Shown one piece after another: positions 25,900-34,589 of a stretch of 64,000 bases of DNA. Source of the stretch: Planctomycetaceae bacterium (lineage in GTDB: Bacteria > Planctomycetota > Planctomycetia > Planctomycetales > Planctomycetaceae). A program made the position numbers and the translations under genes. A model generated the notes under the pieces. It searched no databases. It saw only the letters and a list, made by a program, of their open reading frames with translations, and had not been told where the DNA came from. Each line of letters starts with the position of its first letter. The first letter of the stretch is position 1. The stretch covers positions 124,001-188,000 of the forward strand of contig PBOJ01000124.1 in NCBI GenBank assembly GCA_002724315.1. Direction: 5' to 3'.

Positions 25900-27588
25900 T
25901 CACTCGTCTTCATCAGCCTCGCTGTCTGCTTCGGCTTCCTTGACCGTCTCATCACCTGTCTCGTCACTGGTCTCGTCCTGGGTGGCTGACTCCTCACCGG
26001 CGTCTTCGGCTGCGGTGTCGGCCGCAGGCTCGTCGACGGTTTCGGCTGCGGTATCAGACGATGAGTGACAGACGGATTGGTCGATGGTGGCGACGGGGTC
26101 TCGCACCAGCGGCTCCCCTTCGACATCGTTGAACTCGGCGTGTTCGAGAATCACCTCGATCGATTTCCGTTCGCGGACCTGCGCCTCAAGGTTTTCGATC
26201 ATTCCGCTCTTGATCAGTCTCGCCCTGAGCCGCCTGGGGTTCTCACCCGATTGCATGGCCATCAGCTGGATTTCGGTGTCCAGGTCCGCCCCGTCCACCT
26301 CGAGTTCTTCTTCCTCGGCAATCCGATCGAGCACGAAGTGCTCCTTGATTGCCTGCCGGGTGGTGGAGATGGCGTGTTGTCGAATCTCGTTTTCCCGGGC
26401 CTGGATTTCCTGCGGGGTGAATCCCGCCTGCTGCATCTCGAGGATCTCTCGTCTCAGGGCGTTCTCGGTTTGCTTGGTGACGAGTTCTTCGGGCAGGTCC
26501 CAGTCGGCGCTCTCGGTGATCCGTTCCAGCACCTGGCTGCGTGTGTTCTGACGTTGGCCGAACTCGGCCTGGCGTTCGAGCGTTGCCCGCAATGCGTCTT
26601 TCAGCGCGTCCTCGTCCTCGACTCCGAGCCGATCGAGAAATTCGGCATCGAGTTCGGGGAGGTGAGTTTTCTTCACGGTGGTGACAGAGAAGGTCACTCC
26701 GAGCGTTTCCCCTCGCATGGCGACGTTGTCGGCCTCGGCAGCGACGGTGATCTCCCCGGTGCGTTCTTCTCCCGCGGCCACTCCGGCCATCAGTTCGTCG
26801 AATCCTTCGAGTTCGGCGTCCTGGAAGCGGAGCAGTGAACGCAGTTCGAGCATCGCTTCTTCGATGGTCCGGACGGTTTCGCCGCCGTGTGTGAACGCGA
26901 GGTCAACAACGACGGTGTCTCCGGTTTCGGCCGGTCCGTCATGATCGTGGAAGTGGGCGTATTGCAGCAGGAACTGCTGGAGATAGGCATCGACGTCTTC
27001 GTCGGTCACTTCCTGGACCGGCCGATCGATGGTCAGTCCCTTGTAGTCGGGCAGATCGAACTCGGGACGCACCTCCACGTCGAACTCATATTCGAAATCT
27101 CCCTCTTCGGGGATCTCGATCATGTCGACATCGAGATTGGGTTCGTTGATCGGTTCCAGGTCGTGGTCTTCGGCGAGTTGTTCGAGGCTGCCGACAAGCA
27201 GTTTTTGCTTGACCTCGTCGGCCAGTTCACGACGGAATCTCTTGGCGATCAATCCTGCCGGCACGTGCCCCTTGCGAAACCCGGGGACCTCGGCCGAGTC
27301 AGACAGTTCTCCGACGGCAACATCGTGGACGGCGTCGATATCGGCGCGAGGCACCTTGACGACGACGTGACGCAGGCAGGGACCCGACTCGGTGATCTCG
27401 ACGTCCAGCGACATCTTCAACGACCCGCCCTCTGGCAACGGCAGGTCGCCGTCGTCATCCGCGGCGGATTCGTTGTCTACGGCCGGGGCCTCGGCCACCG
27501 ACGTCTCGTTCTCGGGTTCCTCGACCGCTTCGGTCTCGGCATCCGCTTCGTCGCCAGTTTCGGCTGTCGTTTCGTCGTCGAAGATCAT
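25900..27588 (-). CDS. tig: Trigger factor, with acidic extensions
   Basis: A 562-residue ribosome-associated chaperone, longer than the usual 430-450. The ribosome-binding signature GFRKGHVPAGLIAKRF is preceded by a roughly 58-residue acidic extension (TTAETGDEADAETEAVEEPE); the conserved domain starts at MSLDVEITESG. The middle PPIase-type domain has GDTVVVDLAFT and a chaperone core follows with LPELDAEFLDRLG. The last 60 residues are again strongly acidic (DETSDETGDETVKEAEADSE). It captures nascent chains at the ribosome exit. It lies 28 bp downstream of tRNA-Gly and starts the tig-clpP-clpP cluster, the usual bacterial neighbourhood except for clpX. Confidence 0.95.
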   Translation of the reverse strand: MIFDDETTAETGDEADAETEAVEEPENETSVAEAPAVDNESAADDDGDLPLPEGGSLKMSLDVEITESGPCLRHVVVKVPRADIDAVHDVAVGELSDSAEVPGFRKGHVPAGLIAKRFRRELADEVKQKLLVGSLEQLAEDHDLEPINEPNLDVDMIEIPEEGDFEYEFDVEVRPEFDLPDYKGLTIDRPVQEVTDEDVDAYLQQFLLQYAHFHDHDGPAETGDTVVVDLAFTHGGETVRTIEEAMLELRSLLRFQDAELEGFDELMAGVAAGEERTGEITVAAEADNVAMRGETLGVTFSVTTVKKTHLPELDAEFLDRLGVEDEDALKDALRATLERQAEFGQRQNTRSQVLERITESADWDLPEELVTKQTENALRREILEMQQAGFTPQEIQARENEIRQHAISTTRQAIKEHFVLDRIAEEEELEVDGADLDTEIQLMAMQSGENPRRLRARLIKSGMIENLEAQVRERKSIEVILEHAEFNDVEGEPLVRDPVATIDQSVCHSSSDTAAETVDEPAADTAAEDAGEESATQDETSDETGDETVKEAEADSEADEDE

Positions 27589-27616
27589 CTCGAATGTCCG
27601 TCGGAGAAAAGCAGAG

Positions 27617-27688
27617 AGCGGGAGACGGGATTCGAACCCGCGACATCCACGTTGGCAACGTGGTGCTCTACCACTGAGCTACTCCCGC
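27617..27688 (-). tRNA. tRNA-Gly (GCC anticodon)
   Basis: A 72-nt cloverleaf on the minus strand. The acceptor stem GCGGGAG/CTCCCGC closes at 27688 and 27618. The D-arm is in TAGCTCAG, the anticodon stem CCACG/CGTGG encloses TTGCCAA (anticodon GCC), and the T-arm has GGTTCGAAT. Confidence 0.95.
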
Positions 27689-27716
27689 CGACGCGCCGCT
27701 CTCGGTGGCGGAGTCG

Positions 27717-27744
27717 ATTATAGCGCGGGTGTGGGGGCTTTCAA
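27717..27744 (-). promoter_or_regulatory. Promoter of tRNA-Gly (and probably tig-clpP)
   Basis: Minus strand: TTGAAA (27744-27739), 16 bp, perfect TATAAT (27722-27717), about 29 bp before the tRNA 5' end. No separate promoter was seen between the tRNA and tig. Confidence 0.7.
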
Positions 27745-27780
27745 GGCAGCCTGCCGGCCGCCACAACCGTGGTCGGTGTC

Positions 27781-28794
27781 TCAGTCGCCCAACTCGATCA
27801 CCTGTTCGCGGTGAGCCGACCGGGCGAGTGCATCGCACATCGTCTGAGTGGCCACGGCGTCGTCGATCCAGTCTTGGCGGAGTTCGCCGGACGTCACGGC
27901 CCGGCAGAAGTTCTCGACCATTGTCACCTCCTGGATCGGCGTGGGGGCGAGGTGTTCTCCGACCAGTCCGTTGCGGTCGTGGATCCAGAATCTTGGCTTG
28001 TCCTGGTCCCAGGGCTTCAGGAAGTCATCACAGACCAGCGAGCCCGCCGTTCCGGCCACCTCGAACCATTTCCTCAACTCGACGTCAAACCCACAGTCAA
28101 AAGAGGCCATTCGCTGGTCGTCGTACCACAGAAGCGCCGAGAGATTCATGTCGACCCCGCGGAACATCCTGGCCGTGGCGAAGACACGGGTGGGGAGTGC
28201 GTCGAAGGCCCACAGCGTGGCGCGGCAGCAGTACCAGCCCAGGTCGCCCAGCGATCCGCCGGCGGTGTCCGGATCGAGTCGGATGTCGTAGTCGGGGATC
28301 TCGTCAAAACGGAACGTGAATGCGGAGGTGACTCGCCGGAGTTCACCGATGGCACCGGCGACGAGTTGTTCCTTCATCGCTGCTGCCCGGGGGTGGTGCA
28401 CCCACATCACGCCGTCCATCAGTTGCACGCCGTGTTGGCGGCAGGCGGCAGCCATCTCGAGTGCCTCGGCGGCATCGATCCCCAGCGGTTTTTCACAGAG
28501 CACATGCTTGCCCGCTTCGGCCGCGGCCAGTGTCCAGGCATGGTGCATCGAGTTGGGCAGCGGAATGTAGACCGCGTCGATTTCGGGATCGTCGATCACG
28601 CGACGATAACCCTCGACACTTCGTGGCACCTGGTGGGCGTTGGCCCATTCGCGTGCGCGATCACCGTTCCGGCTGGCCACCACGTCGAGTCTCGCTCCGT
28701 CGGCGGCCTGGATCGCCGGTCCCACCTTCTCGGCAATCCTCGCCGTTCCCAGGATGCCGAAGCGGATCTCTGGCCGGTCGTCCACCTGGTTCAC
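27781..28794 (-). CDS. Gfo/Idh/MocA family oxidoreductase (cytoplasmic)
   Basis: A 337-residue NAD(P)-dependent oxidoreductase without a leader. The GTG at 28794 (start VNQVDDRPEIRFGIL) is chosen because the next residues form the Rossmann motif FGILGTARIAEK and because it shares GTGA with the upstream kinase stop. The EKP motif is in HVLCEKPLG, and GGSLGDLGWYC and MDGVMWVHHP are typical of the substrate domain. The substrate is probably a sugar derivative. The family has roughly 330-400 residues, so the chosen start fits. The coupling to a kinase gene is notable. Confidence 0.88.
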   Translation of the reverse strand: MNQVDDRPEIRFGILGTARIAEKVGPAIQAADGARLDVVASRNGDRAREWANAHQVPRSVEGYRRVIDDPEIDAVYIPLPNSMHHAWTLAAAEAGKHVLCEKPLGIDAAEALEMAAACRQHGVQLMDGVMWVHHPRAAAMKEQLVAGAIGELRRVTSAFTFRFDEIPDYDIRLDPDTAGGSLGDLGWYCCRATLWAFDALPTRVFATARMFRGVDMNLSALLWYDDQRMASFDCGFDVELRKWFEVAGTAGSLVCDDFLKPWDQDKPRFWIHDRNGLVGEHLAPTPIQEVTMVENFCRAVTSGELRQDWIDDAVATQTMCDALARSAHREQVIELGD

Positions 28795-30242
28795 GCGGAA
28801 CTCCCGGAGCACGCCGCCAACGCCGACTGGATCTCTTGCTTCAGATCCCCGAGGACGATCGGGTGGGCCATCACACGGGCGGTCTCCGAGACGAGGGCCC
28901 CGAGGCGATTTTCCCAGGCGGCCTGGTCCTTGGACAGAACCGCGATCTGTGCGATCGGCCGGCCGTCGGTCCGTCGAGCCGACTCCTTGAAACCGGTGAC
29001 AATTTCCGATCCGATCGCCCCGCCCATCATGACCAGGCAATCCGGAGGCGAGGAATTCAGGCGGTTGAGAGCTCTCTGCAGGTCACCGACCAGCAGCACG
29101 CGGAAGCCCCGGCTGGTGAAGAAATCACGGATCAGTTCCTGTTGCGGTGGCCGGTTCTCCACGAACAGCAGCGTCGGTTCGGTGTCCCCGGTGTCGGTGC
29201 CGGAATCCGGGGCGCTGCTGGATGAGCCCCCGAGTCGTTCGATCACCTGGTTGAGGGCCTGGCTGGCCTGTTCGGGCGACTGGAATCGTGACAGCGGGTT
29301 GAGGTCCATCAAGCGGTCGACGGCCTCGACCACGTAGACGGGAAGACCCGGCCGGATTGTGTTGATCGGTCTGACGTTCCGGAAACGGCTGAATTCTTTC
29401 CGTTCCTCGCGCGACTTGGTTCCGGGGAAGGGGGATTCTCCGCAAAGCAGTTCGTAGTAGATCGACCCGAGGAAGTAGATGTCGCTACGGGGGTCATTGG
29501 GTGGAGCCCCGGTGTTGTCCTCGAGCGTCGCGTAGTCCACCGACCGGGCTGCCCGTTTCTTTGTTCCACCGGGCTTCAGGGCCTCGTCGGCCGCCAGCCC
29601 GAAATCGACCAACTTGGCTTTGCCGTCGGTGGCCAGCAGCACGTTGGTCTTTTTCAGGTCCCGGTGGGTTAGCCCCTTGGTGGACGAGTATCTGAGTCCC
29701 TCGGCAATGTCTCGGGCGATGCGGGTGGCGTCGGCCGGATCGACCGCTCCGCGGATCTTCATCATGTCACCGAGATTGCCGCCGACGACGAACTCCATCG
29801 TGAAGTAATGGTAGTTCTCCACGATTCCCACATCGAAGATCGGCACGAGGTTGGGGTGTCGCAGTGGCTGCAGCAACTTGGCCTCGCGGTGAAACTGCGC
29901 GACAGCCTCGGGGTCTTCGGCCCACCTTTGTCTGAGCACCTTGACCCCGAGCATGTCACCGGTTTCGAGCGATACGGCCCGGAACACCCTTGCGAAGGTG
30001 CCCGCTCCGTTGCGGTACAGCAGTTTCGCGTCACCGAGAACGAAGCCGGTGGTGTCGCCCTTGCGGAGCTTGTTGGCCTGGTAGGTCGTCAGCAGGTTCC
30101 GCCGCTCCATCGCATCGATCAGGCCATCGGTGGTCCGGAGTGCGGTGGGCAACTCGCCCAGGCACTGCTGGAGTTCGCCAGCATCGGCCAGGCGGAGACG
30201 CAAGAGTTGCTTGGCGAACTCGTTGAGGCTCGGGGCAGCCAT
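28791..30242 (-). CDS. Ser/Thr protein kinase with C-terminal receiver-like domain
   Basis: A 483-residue Hanks-type kinase. An N-terminal helical region (1-65, LNEFAKQLLRLRLADAGEL) precedes the kinase domain (about 70-340): glycine loop YRNGAGTFARVF, Lys101 in LGVKVL, HRDLKKTN (193-200) and DFG (213-215), so catalysis looks intact. After a Ser/Asp-rich linker, residues 357-476 resemble a receiver fold (TLLFVENRPPQQELIRDFF...SPPDCLVMMGG). The acceptor Asp appears to be missing: where a receiver has D, this has Met in DCLVMM, and the acidic pair is V-E-N. It is probably a pseudo-receiver. No transmembrane segment was seen. The stop overlaps the oxidoreductase start by 4 bp. Confidence 0.9.
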   Translation of the reverse strand: MAAPSLNEFAKQLLRLRLADAGELQQCLGELPTALRTTDGLIDAMERRNLLTTYQANKLRKGDTTGFVLGDAKLLYRNGAGTFARVFRAVSLETGDMLGVKVLRQRWAEDPEAVAQFHREAKLLQPLRHPNLVPIFDVGIVENYHYFTMEFVVGGNLGDMMKIRGAVDPADATRIARDIAEGLRYSSTKGLTHRDLKKTNVLLATDGKAKLVDFGLAADEALKPGGTKKRAARSVDYATLEDNTGAPPNDPRSDIYFLGSIYYELLCGESPFPGTKSREERKEFSRFRNVRPINTIRPGLPVYVVEAVDRLMDLNPLSRFQSPEQASQALNQVIERLGGSSSSAPDSGTDTGDTEPTLLFVENRPPQQELIRDFFTSRGFRVLLVGDLQRALNRLNSSPPDCLVMMGGAIGSEIVTGFKESARRTDGRPIAQIAVLSKDQAAWENRLGALVSETARVMAHPIVLGDLKQEIQSALAACSGSSA

Positions 30243-30261
30243 GTATTGATGAGGTCACTAC

Positions 30262-30296
30262 AAAAAAAACGGATATGACGAGACCCGTCACATCCG
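30262..30296 (-). terminator. Rho-independent terminator
   Basis: On the minus strand a 10-bp stem (CGGAT-G-TGAC with GTCA-T-ATCCG, one G-T wobble) is followed by eight T residues (30269-30262). It lies about 100 bp after the NagA-like gene and before the kinase, marking the end of the upstream transcript. Confidence 0.82.
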
Positions 30297-30395
30297 CGCG
30301 AATTGACGAGCAGGAAAAGACGGGTGGCGTTGGCCCGTCCCCCACCGCGAGTGGATCGTACCAGATTCCAGAGGTGTCGCAAGCAACGGGTGGAC

Positions 30396-31565
30396 TCATC
30401 CAGTCACGGTGCCGTGGCGGACCTCACCCCGGAAAATGGTGGCCTTGATCTCCAGTGGAGAACCGGGGCCGTCGTGATGAAACAGGACGAGGTCGGCGCG
30501 GGAGCCCTGTTTCAGTTCGATCGCCTCGAAGCCAAGCAGCCGGGAGGGGTTGAGCCCGGCCATATCAAACGCTTCGCGGCGCGAGACTCCCGTGGCGGTT
30601 ATGACGTGGGCCACACAGGTGTCGGTTTGCAGGCTGCTGCCGGCCAGCAACTGGTCCTGCCCGGCAATCACGATCCGGCCGTCCTCCAGGATCTCGACCT
30701 GCATGGATCCCTCGTCGTAGACGCCCGGCGGACAACCGGCCAGCCCGGCCGCGTCGCAGGTGATGATCGTTCGTTCCGTCGATTTCGTTCGCACGATCGC
30801 CTGGATCACGCTCTCGGGCAGATGGTGTCCGTCGGTGATGATACTGGCCCAAAGCCGCGAATCGGCCAGTTGTTGCCAGATGTAGTTGGGATGACGGCGG
30901 ATGGTGCCGTGGGCCCCGTTGCCCAGGTGCGTACTCAGCCGGGCGCCGGCGTCGACAGCCGCCGTAACCTGTTCGGGTTCGGCGGCCGTGTGTCCGATCG
31001 CCACCACCACCCCGTCGGCGGTAACCCGTTCGATGAACTCGACAGCCCCGTCGACTTCGGCCGCCAGAGTCACCAGCCGGATCCGACCCCCGGCCGCCTG
31101 CTGCAACCGGTTGAACTCGTCGTAGTCGGCCCCGCGGACATGTTCGAGGGGGTGGGCACCGCGGGGCCCATCGACATCAGAGATGTACGGTCCCTCGAGG
31201 TGGCAGCCGGGCACCATCGCCTCGACCCAGCTCTCCCGCCGACACGCTTCGTCGATGGCCCGGAATCCCGAATCGAGTGCTTCGAACGAGGCGGTGATCA
31301 GTGTCGGGCACAGCCGCGTGATGCCGTGGGCAAAGTGAGGTTCGAGCGTGTTGATCACGTCGTCGGCGGTCAGCGTGGCACTGGAAAACCAGGTGCCGGC
31401 GTGTCCGTTGATCTGCAGATCCAGCAATGCCGGGGCGACCAGTGGCCAGTCGTTGACCGCATCCGACGGCCAGGCCGGCACGATCCGTTGGATCCGGCCC
31501 TCGGCGATCTCGATCGAGACCGGCTCGGAGGTGTCGTAGCGTCGTGCCTGAACGGCGAGGCTCAT
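30396..31565 (-). CDS. nagA: N-acetylglucosamine-6-phosphate deacetylase-like amidohydrolase
   Basis: A 389-residue amidohydrolase-superfamily enzyme related to NagA, which deacetylates GlcNAc-6-phosphate. Metal and substrate blocks are LLDLQINGHAG, HLEGPYIS (Glu124), GHTAAEPEQ (191-192), THLGNGAHG (212-220), SIITDGHHLP (243-250) and the catalytic-type Asp271 in CDAAGLAG. It starts with ATG at 31565, sharing ATGA with the upstream aspartylglucosaminidase-like gene. THLGNG departs from the common THLFNAM, so substrate preference may differ. Together with its neighbour it suggests salvage of amino-sugar linked to asparagine. Confidence 0.85.
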   Translation of the reverse strand: MSLAVQARRYDTSEPVSIEIAEGRIQRIVPAWPSDAVNDWPLVAPALLDLQINGHAGTWFSSATLTADDVINTLEPHFAHGITRLCPTLITASFEALDSGFRAIDEACRRESWVEAMVPGCHLEGPYISDVDGPRGAHPLEHVRGADYDEFNRLQQAAGGRIRLVTLAAEVDGAVEFIERVTADGVVVAIGHTAAEPEQVTAAVDAGARLSTHLGNGAHGTIRRHPNYIWQQLADSRLWASIITDGHHLPESVIQAIVRTKSTERTIITCDAAGLAGCPPGVYDEGSMQVEILEDGRIVIAGQDQLLAGSSLQTDTCVAHVITATGVSRREAFDMAGLNPSRLLGFEAIELKQGSRADLVLFHHDGPGSPLEIKATIFRGEVRHGTVTG

Positions 31566-32596
31566 GGGCGTGTCTCCTCACGAGTGAACAGGGCCTGGCA
31601 GTCCTCCAGTCGCGTGCCGTCGGGGTCGGTGACAGCGTAGGGTGTCGGACCCCAGAGGCTGACTCCGGCGTGACGGCCATCGGCGGCGAGGACATAGAAG
31701 GCGAGGTTGTAGGTCGGACGGCCGCGTTCGTCGAGCAGTCGGGACGGGGTTCGTGCGATGATCCGTTGCAGAATCTCGTGAGCGGCCTCGCCAGGTGCCA
31801 GGCCGGCTCGCATCCGTTCGACCACCGCAAAGCTGCCCAGTTCGATGAGGTTGGCCTCGCCACGGCCGGTGCTGCCGCACGACCCGATTTCGTTGTCGAC
31901 GTAGAGACCGGCTCCGACAATCGGGGAGTCGCCCACTCGGCCGGCCCGCTTGAACGCCAGTCCGCTGGTGGAAGTGGTGCAGGAGATTTCGCCAGCGTCA
32001 TTTTGCCCGGCGCAATGGATGGTTCCGGTCGGGCGATGGTAATCAGGACCGAATCGTCCGACGTTTTCCGTGTCCGGGTTGTCTGGCTCAGTGGCTTTGC
32101 CGACGTCGATCTTGAAGAATTCAATCACGTCCGGGTGCAACCTGCTGACGGCCGGCGGCAGCCAGTCCTGGCGGTCCGAGAGGGTTTCTTTCCAGTGAAG
32201 CCAGATCCGGCGGGCCTTGTCGCTCAGAAGGTCCTCGGATGCGAAACCGTGTGCACGAGCGAACTCGGCGGCTCCCTGGCCGGCGATCAACACGTGGTCG
32301 GACCGATGCAGCACGTGCAGTGCGACGCGCGAGGCGTGGCGAATTCCCTGTAGCCCGGCCACCGCGCCGGCGGAGTGGGTTGGTCCGTGCATCACTGCCG
32401 CATCCAGTTCGACCACCCCGTTTTCGTTGGGCAGGCCTCCGAAACCGACCGAGGTGTCATCCGGATCGTCCTCGACCAGTCCCACTCCCGCGACGACCGC
32501 CTCGAGCGTGTCGACGCCAGAGGTCATCTGCTGGACGGCCAGTCGGGTCGCCTCGAGACCGTTCTTCGAAGCGATGGCGACAACGGGTGTGTTCAT
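31562..32596 (-). CDS. N4-(beta-N-acetylglucosaminyl)-L-asparaginase-like Ntn hydrolase
   Basis: A 344-residue aspartylglucosaminidase-family protein. The start at 32596 (MNTPVVAIASKNGLEATR) matches the family opening. The predicted autocleavage site is just before Thr192 in PTGTIHC, and Thr-rich TTSTSG (207-212), RVGDSPIVGAG (220-230) and GSTGRGE (241-247) match the substrate-binding blocks. Such enzymes hydrolyse the GlcNAc-Asn bond of glycoasparagine. No signal peptide is visible, so substrate must enter the cell. The stop is within the 4-bp ATGA overlap with nagA, and an amidase gene is 49 bp upstream. Confidence 0.87.
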   Translation of the reverse strand: MNTPVVAIASKNGLEATRLAVQQMTSGVDTLEAVVAGVGLVEDDPDDTSVGFGGLPNENGVVELDAAVMHGPTHSAGAVAGLQGIRHASRVALHVLHRSDHVLIAGQGAAEFARAHGFASEDLLSDKARRIWLHWKETLSDRQDWLPPAVSRLHPDVIEFFKIDVGKATEPDNPDTENVGRFGPDYHRPTGTIHCAGQNDAGEISCTTSTSGLAFKRAGRVGDSPIVGAGLYVDNEIGSCGSTGRGEANLIELGSFAVVERMRAGLAPGEAAHEILQRIIARTPSRLLDERGRPTYNLAFYVLAADGRHAGVSLWGPTPYAVTDPDGTRLEDCQALFTREETRP

Positions 32597-32645
32597 GAAG
32601 TCGTCCCGGCCGGAATGGCGAGGTCGGCTGGTGAGGCGAGCGGAT

Positions 32646-34046
32646 TCAGACGTCGGGGTGCTTCTTGTGCCAGTCGGTTTTGTCCTGGTACTTCGCCGCA
32701 ATCGCCAGCAGGGTGGTTTCGCTCCAGGACCTTCCGACCAGTTGCAGGCCGGTCGGGAGGTCGGCCTCACCGAATCCGTTGGGGACGGTGATGCCGGGAA
32801 TTCCCGCGGCGTTGCCCGCACCGCCGATCCGGCTGGCGTGGTGACCCCGTCGGTAATCACCAAATGACCGGTTGTTGGGGTAGGCGACGGTGGCCAGCGT
32901 GGGAGTGACCAACGCGTCGACGCCGTCGAAGAGCTTGTCGAGGGCGGATTGGATCTTCGGCCGGATTCTCATCGCGTTGATGTAATCCCTGGCAGAGATC
33001 ATCATCGAGGCGTGCCCGCCCCAGCGATCTTCCGGGGCCGTCAACTGCCAGACGTCTCCGCTGGAGATCAGCCCCTCGAACGCTGCGGCCATCTCGCAGG
33101 CGATCAGCGTTCCGGCCACGTCCTCGTAGGGCAGGTCCGGCAGAGTGACTTCCTTGATCCGGCAGAAGTTCTCGAGTTCATCCAGTGACTTGCGGAAGTT
33201 CTTCCGCACCGGCTTCTGGACATGCTTGTCGCAGTCGGTCACAACGGCCAGGGTGGGGCGGGATTCGAAGTCGGGCGGTCCCGACCATTGGAGATTCCTG
33301 TCGACACTGGTGGCGTCAGCCGGGTCGTGGCCGGCGATTGCTGCCAGTACCAGGCCGCAGTCGTCGGCGGTTCGGCCCATGGGCCCCAGCTTGTCCATGG
33401 TCCATGACAGTGCCATCGCCCCGTGACGGCTGACCCGACCGTACGTCGGTCTCAAACCGGTGATTCCACAAAAGCCGGCGGGGGTCATGATCGAGCCCCA
33501 TGTCTCGGACCCGATCGCGAACGGCACGAGCCCGGCTCCGATCGCCGACCCAGGGCCACTCGACGAACCGCCCGCCCAGCGACCCGTGTCCCAGGGATTC
33601 AGGCCCGCGCCGGTGAAGCTGGCGTTGGACTGCTTGTAACCCAGTCCTCCGGCGATTTCGACCATCGCCAGTTTGGCTGCGAGCACCGCTCCGGCCTCGC
33701 GGAGCCTGACGATCACCGTGGCGTCGGCGTCGATCACGCGGTCTTTCATCGGAGCAGCTCCCCAACTGGTGGGGATGCCTCGAGTGGCCAGCAGGTCCTT
33801 GACTCCGTAGGGGATGCCGTGCAGGGGCCCCCGATCACGGCCGGCGGCCAGTTCCGTATCGGCCTGGCGCGCCTCACGGCGGGCCAGGTCTCCGGTGACG
33901 GTCGCCACGGCATTGAACTTCGGACCCAGCCGTTCGAGACGATCGAGAAAGAACTCGGTCAGTTCCAGCGACGTGAAGTCACCCTTCCGCAGCCCCTTGG
34001 CCAACCGGCGGATCGGAGCGAAGGCATGTTTGTCTTTGAGGCTCAT
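32646..34046 (-). CDS. Amidase signature family hydrolase
   Basis: A 466-residue amidase-signature enzyme. The Lys of the catalytic triad is Lys83 (YGVKDLLATRG), the cis-Ser lies in WAGGSSSGPGSA (158-167) and the nucleophile in GSETWGSIMTPAG is Ser186. The family usually shows GSDTGGSIRxPA, so the W and M substitutions flank an intact Ser. It is GatA-like in length, but no GatB/GatC is present, and it is more likely a stand-alone amide hydrolase. It is 51 bp after the small Tat protein gene and 49 bp before the Ntn hydrolase gene. Confidence 0.88.
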   Translation of the reverse strand: MSLKDKHAFAPIRRLAKGLRKGDFTSLELTEFFLDRLERLGPKFNAVATVTGDLARREARQADTELAAGRDRGPLHGIPYGVKDLLATRGIPTSWGAAPMKDRVIDADATVIVRLREAGAVLAAKLAMVEIAGGLGYKQSNASFTGAGLNPWDTGRWAGGSSSGPGSAIGAGLVPFAIGSETWGSIMTPAGFCGITGLRPTYGRVSRHGAMALSWTMDKLGPMGRTADDCGLVLAAIAGHDPADATSVDRNLQWSGPPDFESRPTLAVVTDCDKHVQKPVRKNFRKSLDELENFCRIKEVTLPDLPYEDVAGTLIACEMAAAFEGLISSGDVWQLTAPEDRWGGHASMMISARDYINAMRIRPKIQSALDKLFDGVDALVTPTLATVAYPNNRSFGDYRRGHHASRIGGAGNAAGIPGITVPNGFGEADLPTGLQLVGRSWSETTLLAIAAKYQDKTDWHKKHPDV

Positions 34047-34097
34047 GGGAACGTCGGGTCGTGGAGGAAAGAACTGGAGAGAGACAACTGGGCCCGG

Positions 34098-34448
34098 TCA
34101 GTCGGAGGCAGGAAAAGCGGAGAAGATGAAGCCTGGCTCATCGGAGTTCTTCAAGGGGAAACCGCTCAGTCGTCGAGAACGGGCCAGGTCACTCCGCAAT
34201 TCGGAATAGATCCCCTGCAGGACCTCCCGGTCGTCGAGTTGTTTGTCGGGGTACCTCTGGCGGATGGTCTCCAGCAACAGCGCGGCCGGAGGTGGAGGCT
34301 CTGGCGGGGCCTTCGGCTTGGACGGCTTCTTCGGCTTGTCGTCGGCGGAGGCGGGTTCGAGCGAGGTGGCTGCTGTGGCCGCTGTGGCCGCCGCGATGGT
34401 ACGGGCAAAGTCACGGCGGTTAACCGAGTCGGAGCTGGCTTGTGTCAT
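34098..34448 (-). CDS. Small Tat-leader protein, unknown function
   Basis: A 116-residue protein starting at 34448 (MTQASSDSVNRRDFARTIAA). The leader has NRRDF, followed by an Ala/Thr-rich hydrophobic stretch ending SADDKPKK. The mature part is Lys/Pro-rich (PKKPSKPKAPPEPPPPAAL) then a short helical region (LLETIRQRYPDKQLDDREVLQGI). It precedes the amidase by 51 bp, a pairing also seen in Planctomycetes. It could be an exported chaperone or subunit for the hydrolase, but no direct evidence exists. Confidence 0.7.
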   Translation of the reverse strand: MTQASSDSVNRRDFARTIAAATAATAATSLEPASADDKPKKPSKPKAPPEPPPPAALLLETIRQRYPDKQLDDREVLQGIYSELRSDLARSRRLSGFPLKNSDEPGFIFSAFPASD

Positions 34449-34589
34449 GGCTGTTGGCGACTGTTGTGGGCTGTGGATTCGATGGGCTGAGTATAGCCGG
34501 AGCGAGTGGTTGGCGAGAGGATGTTCTTGGCAGGGGGGCATCGACCTGGCGGGAGAATTGTGAGGGCTGGTTCAACCATCTGGAGTGCG

